DNA from: a virus
IMG/VR virus record: IMGVR_UViG_3300046477_000190
Span: 1-44,830 of that record
Strand: one strand, 5' to 3'
DNA length: 44,830 nt
Shown: positions 14,895-23,069 of the stretch, one piece after another
Position numbering within the stretch: the first letter of the stretch is position 1
Layout: each line of letters begins with the position of its first letter
The notes under the pieces: generated by a model
The model's input: the letters and a program-made list of their open reading frames with translations, nothing else
What the model was told of the DNA's origin: nothing
Database searches by the model: none
Position numbers and translations under genes: made by a program

Positions 14895-17561
14895 GTGGAG
14901 TTAAATGAAGAAGATTATCTCGCGCACTACGGAATCCTTCGAAAGTCTGGACGTTATCCGTGGGGTTCGGGAGCAACCCAAGAAGAGCGCAACCGCACCT
15001 TCCTCAGCACAATCGAGGATCTTCGCGTCAACCACAAGTTGAGTGATACTGAGATCGCCCGTGGTTTCGGAATGACCACAACTCAACTTCGCGCTAGTCG
15101 GTCGATTGCGAAGAATGCAGAGAAGCAGGGTCAGATTAACATGGCTCAGCGACTCAAGGATAAGGGATATTCAAACGTTGCCATTGGGCAGCGAATGGAA
15201 TTGAACGAATCCTCCGTTCGCGCACTTCTTGCGCCTGGAGCCAAGGACAAGGCCGATATTCTCGAAACCACGTCCAACATGCTCAAGGACGCAGTCGAGG
15301 AGAAGCACTACGTCGACATCGGAAGTGGTGTCGAGCATCACCTCGGCGTTAGCTCTACCAAGCTCTCTACGGCCGTCGCACGGCTTCAGGAAGAGGGCTA
15401 CACGGTTCACTACGTGAAGGTCGAGCAACTCGGAACAGGCCAGCAGACCACCATCAAGGTTCTCGCTCGTCCAGACACTCCGTACAGCGAAGTCTATCGG
15501 AATCGTGACAACATCAAGCAAGTCACGAGTTACTCCGAAGATGGTGGTAGAACCTACAACAGGATCCAGCCACCCATCTCGATCGACTCTAAGCGCGTCT
15601 CAGTTCGCTACGCGAACGAAGGTGGGGCAGACGCAGATGGCGTCATTTATGTACGCCCAGGAGTCAAGGATGTATCGCTAGGAGCGTCTCGTTATGCTCA
15701 GGTTCGTGTCGCAGTTGATGGCACGCACTACCTCAAGGGCATGGCGATGTACAAGGACGATCTGCCTGCTGGCACAGATCTACAGTTCAACACGAACAAG
15801 AAGGAAACCGGCAACAAGCTCGACGCCATGAAGCCGATGAAGGATGACCCAGACAATCCGTTTGGTGCGTCCATTAGTCGGCAGATCGGCGAAGACGGTC
15901 CCGATGGCAAGAAGCGTGTCACCTCAGTGATGAACATCGTCAATGAGGAAGGTGACTGGGAAAACTGGTCTAGAAGCCTGTCGTCTCAGATGCTATCGAA
16001 GCAGAGTCCGGCCTTGGCTAAGACTCAGCTCGACATGACACTCTCGCGGAAGAAGAATGAGCTTGAAGAAATTCAGGCCCTAGATAACCCCGCCGTCAAA
16101 AGGAAGCTGCTTGAGTCCTACGCAGATGACGCCGATTCTTCGGCTGTCCATCTCAAGGCTGCAGCTTTGCCACGTCAAGGCTCGCACGTCATACTCCCAG
16201 TCAATTCGATGAAGGAGACGGAAGTCTATGCACCTAACTTCCGTGATGGTGAACGAGTGGTGCTGGTTCGCTATCCTCATGGCGGTATCTTCGAAATTCC
16301 GGAACTTACCGTAAACAATCGGCACCCGGAAGCGAAGAAACTGCTTGGAAATGCAAAAGATGCAATCGGCATCCACAGCAAGGTCGCAGAACGTTTGTCT
16401 GGTGCCGACTTCGATGGCGACACCGTTCTTGTGATTCCGAACAACAGTCGTAAAGTCAAGACCGAACCTGCGCTTGAGGGTTTGAAGGGTTTCGATCCTC
16501 AGCGAGCTTATCCTGGTTATGAAGGTATGACCAAGATGTCGGCCAGAACCAAGGCTATCGAGATGGGAATCATCTCAAACCTCATCACCGACATGACAAT
16601 TCGTGGTGCCACATCTGCTGAGAAAGCACAAGCAGTTCGGCATTCAATGGTTGTCATCGATGCTGAGAAGCACGGCCTTGACTGGAAGCGGTCTGCAACC
16701 GACAACGGCATTTCGAGGTTGAAGGAAAAGTACCAGGGTCGCAAGAATGCTGGCGCATCAACTGTGATCTCTAGGGCGTCTGCAGAAGTTCGAGTTCCTG
16801 AACGTAAGGCTCGGCCTGCTGCAGAAGGTGGACCTATCGATAGAGTCACAGGCAAGAAGGTCTTTGAAGAGACTGGAAATACCTACACCAATCGTGCCGG
16901 CAAGACGGTTGTCAAAACCGTCCAGTCCAAGAAGCTTGCGGAAACAGACGATGCTCACACCTTGTCGTCCGGAACTCCGATCGAGAAGATCTATGCAGAC
17001 CACTCGAACAAGTTGAAGGATCTTGCCAATCAGGCAAGACTGGAAGCGATCAACACCAAGACGACTCCATATTCACCTGCTGCTAAAGTGAAGTATGCTG
17101 ATCAAGTCAAGACTCTTGAAGCCAAGCTTAATCTGGCACTCAGGAACAGTCCGCTTGAACGGCAAGCCCAGGTGATCGCAAACTCCGTTGTTACTCAGAA
17201 GCGGAACGCGAACCCTGACATGGAGCCGTCTGAGATTAAGAAGCTGAAAGCACAGGCACTAACCGAAGCCCGTAATCGCACTGGCGCAAAGAAGACCCGT
17301 ATCGAAATCAGTGACGATGAATGGACTGCGATTCAGGCCGGCGCAATCAGTACCAATAGGTTGCATCAGATCTTGAACAATGCAGATCTGGATAAGGTCA
17401 AGCAACTAGCAACACCGAAGTCTAGAGACAAGCTCAACTCAGGTAAGGTCAACCAAGCAATCGCCATGCTTCGAAACGGTTACACTCAAGCAGAAGTGGC
17501 TGATCAACTTGGTGTGTCTGTCTCGACCCTGAAGCGAAACCTTAGTGAAGGTGGTGCATGA
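14895..17561 (+). CDS. Single-chain RNA polymerase-like protein (DFDGD), 888 aa
   Basis: GTG 14895 follows GGGGGATGAGA. Residues 9-26 read LAHYGILRKSGRYPWGSG, the phage motif related to GMKWG tags seen at 19278 and 22579. Residues 40-115 contain two HTH-like blocks (SDTEIARGFGMTTTQLRA; SNVAIGQRMELNESSVRALL). A first double-psi-barrel-like region has K281 and K287 (HYLKGMAMYK). The core matches beta-prime: VVLVRYPHGGIFEIPEL followed by SGADFDGDTVLV with D505, D507 and D509, the metal-binding aspartates. A third HTH-like block ends the chain (GYTQAEVADQLGVSVSTLKR). The layout resembles YonO/QDE-1-like single-chain polymerases. Activity is inferred, not shown. GC appears lower than in the head genes. 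Confidence 0.72.
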   Translation: MELNEEDYLAHYGILRKSGRYPWGSGATQEERNRTFLSTIEDLRVNHKLSDTEIARGFGMTTTQLRASRSIAKNAEKQGQINMAQRLKDKGYSNVAIGQRMELNESSVRALLAPGAKDKADILETTSNMLKDAVEEKHYVDIGSGVEHHLGVSSTKLSTAVARLQEEGYTVHYVKVEQLGTGQQTTIKVLARPDTPYSEVYRNRDNIKQVTSYSEDGGRTYNRIQPPISIDSKRVSVRYANEGGADADGVIYVRPGVKDVSLGASRYAQVRVAVDGTHYLKGMAMYKDDLPAGTDLQFNTNKKETGNKLDAMKPMKDDPDNPFGASISRQIGEDGPDGKKRVTSVMNIVNEEGDWENWSRSLSSQMLSKQSPALAKTQLDMTLSRKKNELEEIQALDNPAVKRKLLESYADDADSSAVHLKAAALPRQGSHVILPVNSMKETEVYAPNFRDGERVVLVRYPHGGIFEIPELTVNNRHPEAKKLLGNAKDAIGIHSKVAERLSGADFDGDTVLVIPNNSRKVKTEPALEGLKGFDPQRAYPGYEGMTKMSARTKAIEMGIISNLITDMTIRGATSAEKAQAVRHSMVVIDAEKHGLDWKRSATDNGISRLKEKYQGRKNAGASTVISRASAEVRVPERKARPAAEGGPIDRVTGKKVFEETGNTYTNRAGKTVVKTVQSKKLAETDDAHTLSSGTPIEKIYADHSNKLKDLANQARLEAINTKTTPYSPAAKVKYADQVKTLEAKLNLALRNSPLERQAQVIANSVVTQKRNANPDMEPSEIKKLKAQALTEARNRTGAKKTRIEISDDEWTAIQAGAISTNRLHQILNNADLDKVKQLATPKSRDKLNSGKVNQAIAMLRNGYTQAEVADQLGVSVSTLKRNLSEGGA

Positions 17562-17809
17562 TGGAAGAACACATGCTCACCACCAAGGACAACCCATACA
17601 GTCCCGTCACTGAGTTCGATGAGTGGCGCACTTGGGACCAAGCAGCAGGCTACAATACGCTGTCTTACTTAGGTCGTGTGGTGAGAACATCAGACGAACT
17701 ATCCGATGCTGATCAAAGCCTTGCCTATGAGCAGGCCATAGATGAGATCGTGGCTAACAACGGCGACTTCTACGTCAAGGTTGTAGTGCCTGGTGAGACA
17801 GCAGCATAG
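17558..17809 (+). CDS. Small conserved partner protein, 83 aa
   Basis: ATG 17558 overlaps the TGA of the polymerase-like gene (ATGA); an internal ATG at 17573 (MLTTKDNPYSP) is a possible alternative start because homologous small phage proteins begin that way. The sequence TTKDNPYSPVTEFDEW...YNTLSYLGRV...DELSDADQSLAYEQAIDEIV is a recurrent small protein found next to this large gene in phages. Its role is unknown; the coupling suggests it works with the polymerase-like protein. Confidence 0.8.
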   Translation: MMEEHMLTTKDNPYSPVTEFDEWRTWDQAAGYNTLSYLGRVVRTSDELSDADQSLAYEQAIDEIVANNGDFYVKVVVPGETAA

Positions 17810-18172
17810 CAGAACAATTCAATACACCACCTACTAACAGGCACGTGCCTGCCTCCTGCCACACACCAGGCAGATAGGTCAATCAGTTGACTGCTCGATC
17901 ACTCGATTCGTCGTTTGGTTGGTCAGTCAACTGATTGGTTAGTAAGTAGCTCGAACTTGTACTTTGTTTTAGCTAACAGAATGACTTGCCAATCCTACGG
18001 GTCCTCCACGGTCCAAAGGGTGGGCGGGGGGTCACGCAACTTATAGCCCCCCTATGCATCGCCTGGCCACCAAAAATAGCCCCGGAGGGATAAAAACCCG
18101 GGGGTTTGTGATCTTGGTCCGGGGGAAACCCCAGGAAAGCTCTTTGTAACTCTGTAGAAAGGAGTTGTAACT
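17810..18172. other. Noncoding gap upstream of the small terminase; candidate cos/regulatory region
   Basis: No gene is visible over 363 bases. AGGCACGTGCCT (17839-17850) is a perfect palindrome. CAATCAGTTGACTG (17880-17893) is the exact reverse complement of CAGTCAACTGATTG (17924-17937). The second half has several G/C runs: GGGCGGGGGG near 18022, CCCCCC near 18047 and AACCCGGGGG near 18096. Packaging sites often lie just upstream of terS and can have G/C-rich cohesive ends, so this is the best place to look for cos or pac. No site can be proven from the sequence. Confidence 0.5.
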
Positions 18173-18514
18173 GTGTCAGCAAAGTCCGGGGAGCCCGGTT
18201 CTAGGCGCAGTAGACCAGCCACAACTCCCGAAGGCAGGGAAAGCCAGCTGGTTTCGTTGGCTTTCGATCTAGTAGAGCAACGAATTCGTAAGGGGACGGC
18301 AACCTCACAAGAGGTTACGCACTTCCTGAAGCTAGGATCCTCGAGAGAGAAGCTCGAGCAAGAGCGATTGCATCATGAGAACTTCCTGACGCAGGCTCGG
18401 ATAGAACAGCTCGCTTCTCAAGCACGAGTGGAAGAACTCTACAGGGATGCGCTAACTGCAATGCGCAACTACCAAGGACAAGAGCCTCCGCCTTCGGACG
18501 AATACGATGCCTAG
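18173..18514 (+). CDS. terS: Terminase small subunit, 113 aa
   Basis: GTG 18173 has AAAGGAG eight bases upstream. The sequence carries the typical small-terminase core: RIRKGTATSQEVTHFLKLGSSREKLEQERL, then a long helix (LTQARIEQLASQARVEELYRDAL). Such subunits bind the packaging site and recruit the large terminase. Length of about 110 residues is normal for this family. The preceding 363-base gap is where its binding site may lie. The stop overlaps the HNH start (ATGCCTAG). Confidence 0.88.
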   Translation: MSAKSGEPGSRRSRPATTPEGRESQLVSLAFDLVEQRIRKGTATSQEVTHFLKLGSSREKLEQERLHHENFLTQARIEQLASQARVEELYRDALTAMRNYQGQEPPPSDEYDA

Positions 18515-18914
18515 AACTTATTCCGAACTTCGCCGATTGGAAACGCTTGAGGAAAGATTCAGATACCTCGCACTCCACGGCCAAGTCGGCGATATAACCT
18601 TCGGTTTCGATCGATACCTGAACCAAGCCTTTTATCGATCCACTGAATGGCGTAATATCCGCAACCACATCATCGTGCGTGATAACGGTTGCGACCTCGG
18701 CGTCGAAGGTTTTGATATCCACGACAGGATCTACATTCACCACATGAATCCGATGAATGTCGAAGACATCGAAACCAGCGACTCAAGAATACTCGATCCC
18801 GAGTTCTTGATCGCAGTAACCCAACGAACTCACAACGCAATCCACTACGGAGACGAAAGTCTGCTTCCGAGGCAACTCGTTGAACGCAGACCAGGCGACA
18901 CGAAGTTGTGGTGA
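18507..18914 (+). CDS. HNH endonuclease, 135 aa
   Basis: ATG 18507 overlaps the terS stop. HNH signatures: YRSTEWRNIRNHIIVRDNGCDL, then IHHMNP with paired histidines, then FLIAVTQRTHNAIHYG with a final N/H pair. HNH proteins next to terminase genes are needed for DNA packaging by HK97-like terminases in several phages. It lacks the full set of zinc-binding cysteines (one cysteine seen). Confidence 0.88.
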   Translation: MPRTYSELRRLETLEERFRYLALHGQVGDITFGFDRYLNQAFYRSTEWRNIRNHIIVRDNGCDLGVEGFDIHDRIYIHHMNPMNVEDIETSDSRILDPEFLIAVTQRTHNAIHYGDESLLPRQLVERRPGDTKLW

Positions 18915-18939
18915 CACAGGCACCCGGGAGGTGTCCCAC

Positions 18940-19359
18940 GTGATCAACAGTATCCTCGATAGTGTCAAGAAGAATCTCGGACTCGATCCGAGTTACACAG
19001 TGTTCGATCCTGATGTGACGATGCACATCAACTCTGTGTTCTCGACACTCAACCAGCTCGGCATCGGGCCCGACAATGGTTTCATGATCGAGGACAACTC
19101 GGTTACGTGGGACGCCTTCGTCGGGACTGATCTCAAGCTTAACTCCGTCAAGACCTACACATTCCTTCGCGTCAAGATGCTCTTCGATCCTCCGCAGACA
19201 TCCTTCGTCATCGACGCGATGAACAAACAGATCGAAGAGTTCGAATGGCGACTCAACGTCAAGAGGGAAGGAGAATCATGGACGGATCCCAACCCAACGC
19301 CGACAACCCCGGTCGATCCGGAGATGTGGGACTGGTACTACAACGTCAACGGGTACTAG
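18940..19359 (+). CDS. Gp6-like head-tail connector, 139 aa
   Basis: GTG 18940 follows GGGAGG at 18926-18931. The family pattern is clear: INSILDSVKKNLGLDPSYTVFDPDVTMHINSVFSTLNQLGIGP, DNGFMIEDNSVTWDAF, then a helix ending in QIEEFEWRLNV. Proteins of this type form part of the neck between portal and tail tube. Unusually, it precedes the large terminase. Its last 82 bases overlap the next gene in another frame. Confidence 0.78.
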   Translation: MINSILDSVKKNLGLDPSYTVFDPDVTMHINSVFSTLNQLGIGPDNGFMIEDNSVTWDAFVGTDLKLNSVKTYTFLRVKMLFDPPQTSFVIDAMNKQIEEFEWRLNVKREGESWTDPNPTPTTPVDPEMWDWYYNVNGY

Positions 19360-19709
19360 ATCAGGTGTTGGAGCATCACGGCGTCAAGGGTATGAAGTGG
19401 GGTAGCCGTAAAGGTTCCTCCTCCTCCACCTCCACCTCCTCCACAGACCACGCAAACGCCGAGGCCATCAGGACCAAGCTTCGCACCGGTGGAGTCAAGT
19501 CGCTCTCGAACCACGAGCTTCAGCAACTCAACACTCGCCATCAGTTGGAGGCGAACCACCGGAATCTTGCGGGTCAGCAACCGAACAAGTTCGACAAGGG
19601 CCACCAGCACGTCAAGAAGGTTCTGGCGGCAGGCAAGACTCTCGCCGACATCTACAACACTGTCAACAGCCCCGCCGGCAAGGCAGTTCGAAAGGCGGTA
19701 GGTGGATGA
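19278..19709 (+). CDS. GMKWG-motif protein A, 143 aa
   Basis: ATG 19278 follows AAGGAGAA, and the chosen start is inside the connector gene. The tag reads LEHHGVKGMKWGSRKG (residues ~32-47), followed by a serine/threonine-rich linker and a charged helical C-terminus. A paralogous tag occurs at 22579 (LAHHGVKGMKWGSRRG), with near-identical DNA, and a diverged one begins the polymerase-like protein at 14895. The motif is widespread near head genes of Gram-positive phages but has no assigned role. I infer a targeting or cleavage peptide. Confidence 0.72.
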   Translation: MDGSQPNADNPGRSGDVGLVLQRQRVLDQVLEHHGVKGMKWGSRKGSSSSTSTSSTDHANAEAIRTKLRTGGVKSLSNHELQQLNTRHQLEANHRNLAGQQPNKFDKGHQHVKKVLAAGKTLADIYNTVNSPAGKAVRKAVGG

Positions 19710-20500
19710 GCGCATTCCGCAAAGCCTACGACGGGATCTACGCGGACAGGCTTCCGAAGGATGGTGATCTTTACCTCGGGTACGACGACGGCAACTGGCC
19801 CGATGCTGCTGAGGAAGTGAAACTCTTCCCGGGTAAGCTCGTCGTTCTGATCACCACCAACCCGAACGACAACAAGGGGATCATCGGCGACGGTCCTCCG
19901 GACAACGGGACGTGGCAGCAGTGGGTTGGCTGGGTCGTAAAGCGTCGGGCTGCGGGTGAGGATCCCTGGATCAACACCAACAAGTCCAACTGGGTCGCCG
20001 GTAAGTTGGCTTTCGCCGTGGCCAAGGTTCCCGAGCCTCACTGGTGGATTGCCTGGTACAACAACGATCCCACCCTGATCGATGGCTCTCCGATGAAGCA
20101 GTTTGCGTCCAACAACGATTACGACACTTCATCGTGTGCTTCCTACCTTCCGGGCATCGATCCCAAACCGACAACGACTCCGACCCCCGTGGTCGACGAG
20201 GAGGACGACATGGCCAAGTTCGAGAAGACCAGCAACCCGGTCACCGGCCGTGCTGGCATCGGTTTCGCCGAAGGTCTCTGCAACACCTTCCAGGTCACCT
20301 GCGACAAGGGACAGCTCGTCGCTGCTGACACCTTCCGCTTCATCATCGTTCTCGACAGTGGCCCCGACGTCGTCATCGAGAACCAGTCGGCGCCCAACGG
20401 CAAGGCCGTCGTGCACGTTCCTCAGCCGTTCTTCGGCAAGGCCTCCGGCGTCATCGTCTACGGCCCGAAGAACCTCGAGTACGAGCTCTACGCTCAGTAA
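19706..20500 (+). CDS. Lysin-like (DUF1906/GH25-like fold) protein, 264 aa
   Basis: ATG 19706 overlaps the previous stop (ATGA). The N-terminal 150 residues resemble the DUF1906/GH25-like hydrolase fold: YDGIYADRLPKDGDLYLGYDDGNWPD, KLVVLITTNPN, DPWINTNKSNW, PHWWIAWYNNDP and MKQFASNNDYDTSSCASYLPG. A proline/threonine linker (about 152-165) leads to a 96-residue C-terminal beta domain. Such proteins cleave or bind cell wall polymers; phage endolysins often have this layout. The placement between terS and terL is unusual for an endolysin. The catalytic residues are not certain. Confidence 0.6.
   Translation: MSAFRKAYDGIYADRLPKDGDLYLGYDDGNWPDAAEEVKLFPGKLVVLITTNPNDNKGIIGDGPPDNGTWQQWVGWVVKRRAAGEDPWINTNKSNWVAGKLAFAVAKVPEPHWWIAWYNNDPTLIDGSPMKQFASNNDYDTSSCASYLPGIDPKPTTTPTPVVDEEDDMAKFEKTSNPVTGRAGIGFAEGLCNTFQVTCDKGQLVAADTFRFIIVLDSGPDVVIENQSAPNGKAVVHVPQPFFGKASGVIVYGPKNLEYELYAQ
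20199..20212 (+). promoter_or_regulatory. Possible internal ribosome site in the lysin-like gene
   Basis: GAGGAGGA sits just before ATG 20210, in frame with the gene. Starting there would give the C-terminal 96-residue domain alone (MAKFEKTSNPVTG...). Separately made C-terminal domains occur in some phage endolysins, where they complex with the full protein. The same bases also encode the E-E-D-D linker, so the match could be accidental. Confidence 0.4.
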
Positions 20501-20509
20501 GGATCTGTC

Positions 20510-20824
20510 ATGTCGATCACGATCGGACGGCTAGTCCACTACACGCTGAGTGAGTACGACGCCAAGAAGATCAACAAGCGACGCTTGGATGCTCTCGAGG
20601 CGAATCGTTCTCACACCGAGGACGGTGTTCAGATTCACGTCGGAAACCCGCCTCACGAAGGCGACGTTCTTCCGATGGTGGTCGTCAAGACCTACGAGGA
20701 CAGCGACCAGGTCAATGGTCAGGTCTACCTCGATGGAAACGACACCTACTGGGTGACGTCCGTTCCGCAGTCCATGGGTCTGATTCCGGCCACCGGCTGC
20801 TGGCACTGGCCCTTCCTCGACTAG
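20510..20824 (+). CDS. Conserved small phage protein, 104 aa
   Basis: ATG 20510 follows AAGGATC. A soluble beta-rich protein. The pattern RLVHYTLSEYDAKKINKRR, HVGNPPHEGDVLPMVVVKTY, QVNGQVYLDGNDTYWVTSV and a closing GCWHWPFLD are typical of a widespread actinophage protein next to lysis or structural genes. Function unknown. Confidence 0.75.
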   Translation: MSITIGRLVHYTLSEYDAKKINKRRLDALEANRSHTEDGVQIHVGNPPHEGDVLPMVVVKTYEDSDQVNGQVYLDGNDTYWVTSVPQSMGLIPATGCWHWPFLD

Positions 20825-20839
20825 TGATTTGGGGCGACG

Positions 20840-22582
20840 ATGAGCCTATCGAACACGGCAACTCCAACCTACTACGGTCTGTTCCGTGACGCAGTAGTTC
20901 GAGGTGAGATTCCTGTCAATCGGGAGATCTCAATGGAGATGAACCGGATAGATGCGCTCATCGCCAACCCAAACATCTACTACGACGACAAGGCCGTAGA
21001 AGGGTTCTTCCTCTACTGTGAAGATGAACTTACTCTCACTGATGGCAGCGATCTCCATCTTCTTCCGTCTTTCAAACTCTGGGCCGAGCAGATCTTCGGT
21101 TGGTATTACTTCGTCAGCAGGAGCGTTTACCAGCCCAAGGAAGACGGCCTTGGCGGAAGTTACGTCAACAAGACAATCAAAAAGCGTCTAACGACTAAGC
21201 AGTATTTGATCGTAGCACGAGGTGCCGCGAAGTCGATGTACGCTGAATGCATTCAGAGTTACTTTCTGAATGTCGATACTTCCACCACGCACCAAATCAC
21301 GACGGCTCCGACGATGAAGCAAGCGGATGAGGTCATGTCACCTTTCCGAACTGCCATCACTCGTAGCCGAGGACCTCTGTTCAAATTCTTGACCGAAGGT
21401 TCTCTACAGAACACCACCGGGTCCAAAGCGATGCGTGTGAAATTGGCATCCACAAAGAAGGGTGTCGAAAATTTCCTCACAGGCTCGCTCCTCGAAGTCC
21501 GCCCCATGGCGATCAACAAACTGCAAGGTTTGCGCCCCAAGATCTCGACGGTTGACGAATGGCTTTCTGGCGATATTCGTGAAGATGTTGTTGGTGCAAT
21601 CGAACAGGGTGCTTCTAAGCTTGACGACTATCTTATCGTCGCAATAAGCTCCGAGGGAACCGTTCGAAATGGCTCCGGCGACACGATTAAGCTGGAATTG
21701 GCCGACATCCTTAAGGGCGACTACAAAGCTCCTCATATTTCGATCTGGCATTACAAGTTGGACGAACTAGAGGAAGTAAACGATCCGGCAATGTGGTTGA
21801 AAGCAAACCCCAACCTCGGTCGGACAGTCACCTACGACACGTATCAACTGGATGTCGAGCGTGCCGAGAAAGCTCCTGCTTCCCGGAACGACATTCTCGC
21901 CAAGAGGTTCGGAATTCCGATGGAGGGCTACACGTACTTCTTCACGTACGAGGAAACTCTTCCGCATCGCCGTAGGGACTTCGATGGAATGCCTTGTGCT
22001 CTGGGTGCCGACCTCTCGCAGGGTGATGACTTCTGCGCATTCACTTTCTTGTTCCCGCTTCCCAAGGGATTTGGTGTCAAGACCCGTAGCTACATCACTT
22101 CGTTGACTCTGTACAAACTACCTGGCGCTATGAGGCAGAAGTACGACGAATTCATCAATGAGGGCAGCCTCCATGTGCTCGAGGGAACTGTCCTTGACAT
22201 GATGGAGGTTTACGATGACCTCGACGCGTTCATCGAAGCGTCGCAGTTCGATGTCCGTGCTCTCGGCTTCGACCCATACAACGCCAAGGAGTTCGTGGCT
22301 AGATGGGAAGCTGAGAATGGACCGTACGCCATCGAGAAAGTCATTCAGGGTGCGAAATCGGAATCCGTTCCGCTCGGAGAACTGAAGATCTTCAGTTCAG
22401 AACGTCAACTCATCTTCGATCAGACGCTCATGACATTCGCCATGGGTAATGCGATCACGATGGAGGACACGAATGGTAACCGTAAGCTCCTGAAGAAGCG
22501 TCAAGAAGACAAAATCGACAACGTGGCTGCGATGATGGATGCCTATATCGCATGGAAGGCTAACAAGGAGGCTTTCGAATGA
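20840..22582 (+). CDS. terL: Terminase large subunit, 580 aa
   Basis: ATG 20840 follows GGGGCG. ATPase motifs: ARGAAKS (126-132), a deviant Walker A; TVDEW with D240-E241 as Walker B; and AISSEGTVRNGSGD as a coupling-type motif. The nuclease half begins ALGADLSQGDDFC near residue 390, with ALGFDPYN and a final acidic site in DKIDNVAAMMDAYIAW. The size and layout match Terminase_1-type motors that cut and package DNA. It is followed without a gap (4-base overlap) by GMKWG protein B and then the portal. Confidence 0.92.
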   Translation: MSLSNTATPTYYGLFRDAVVRGEIPVNREISMEMNRIDALIANPNIYYDDKAVEGFFLYCEDELTLTDGSDLHLLPSFKLWAEQIFGWYYFVSRSVYQPKEDGLGGSYVNKTIKKRLTTKQYLIVARGAAKSMYAECIQSYFLNVDTSTTHQITTAPTMKQADEVMSPFRTAITRSRGPLFKFLTEGSLQNTTGSKAMRVKLASTKKGVENFLTGSLLEVRPMAINKLQGLRPKISTVDEWLSGDIREDVVGAIEQGASKLDDYLIVAISSEGTVRNGSGDTIKLELADILKGDYKAPHISIWHYKLDELEEVNDPAMWLKANPNLGRTVTYDTYQLDVERAEKAPASRNDILAKRFGIPMEGYTYFFTYEETLPHRRRDFDGMPCALGADLSQGDDFCAFTFLFPLPKGFGVKTRSYITSLTLYKLPGAMRQKYDEFINEGSLHVLEGTVLDMMEVYDDLDAFIEASQFDVRALGFDPYNAKEFVARWEAENGPYAIEKVIQGAKSESVPLGELKIFSSERQLIFDQTLMTFAMGNAITMEDTNGNRKLLKKRQEDKIDNVAAMMDAYIAWKANKEAFE

Positions 22583-23034
22583 TACTGGGTGAGGAGGACA
22601 AACCTTCTCTGGACGAACTCGCGCATCATGGCGTCAAGGGTATGAAGTGGGGGTCTCGCAGAGGAAAAAGCGAATCCGTCAGTTCAGCCAAACCAAACGG
22701 CTCTGAAATCCATGCAGCAAGAGCTCGCCATAATGATCGCATGGACCGACTTGAGACTGAGGGAGCCCGCCTTAGCTTTGCTAAGTCCGCATCGGATAAA
22801 CAACGAGTTCTTAACGGGATTCATGCAATCGCCAATGAAAAGGGCGCTCACGAAGACGCAAACGTTGCTACTCGCCTCACTAGAGGAGAAAAAATTGCCA
22901 ACACTATTGTTAGTGGCGGCTTGTCAACTGCTGTGGCTTCGAGAAGTATGAAGAAGCAAGGGCGCGAAGCCCACGACATGCTTAACGCCTACAAGAACTC
23001 GACGGTCTCGGACTACCACGACGCCAGTAAGTAA
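22579..23034 (+). CDS. GMKWG-motif protein B, 151 aa
   Basis: ATG 22579 overlaps the terL stop (ATGA). The tag LAHHGVKGMKWGSRRG is at about residues 14-29; the rest is charged and helical (ARARHNDRMDRLETEGARLSF) with a hydrophobic glycine-rich stretch near residue 115. At DNA level 28 of 29 bases of the tag equal those at 19374-19402. Its position between terminase and portal suggests a minor head component or a portal-associated factor. Function unproven. Confidence 0.72.
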   Translation: MILGEEDKPSLDELAHHGVKGMKWGSRRGKSESVSSAKPNGSEIHAARARHNDRMDRLETEGARLSFAKSASDKQRVLNGIHAIANEKGAHEDANVATRLTRGEKIANTIVSGGLSTAVASRSMKKQGREAHDMLNAYKNSTVSDYHDASK

Positions 23035-23069
23035 TCCCGCTTTCGAATAGCCCAGAAAGGAGGTAGCTC

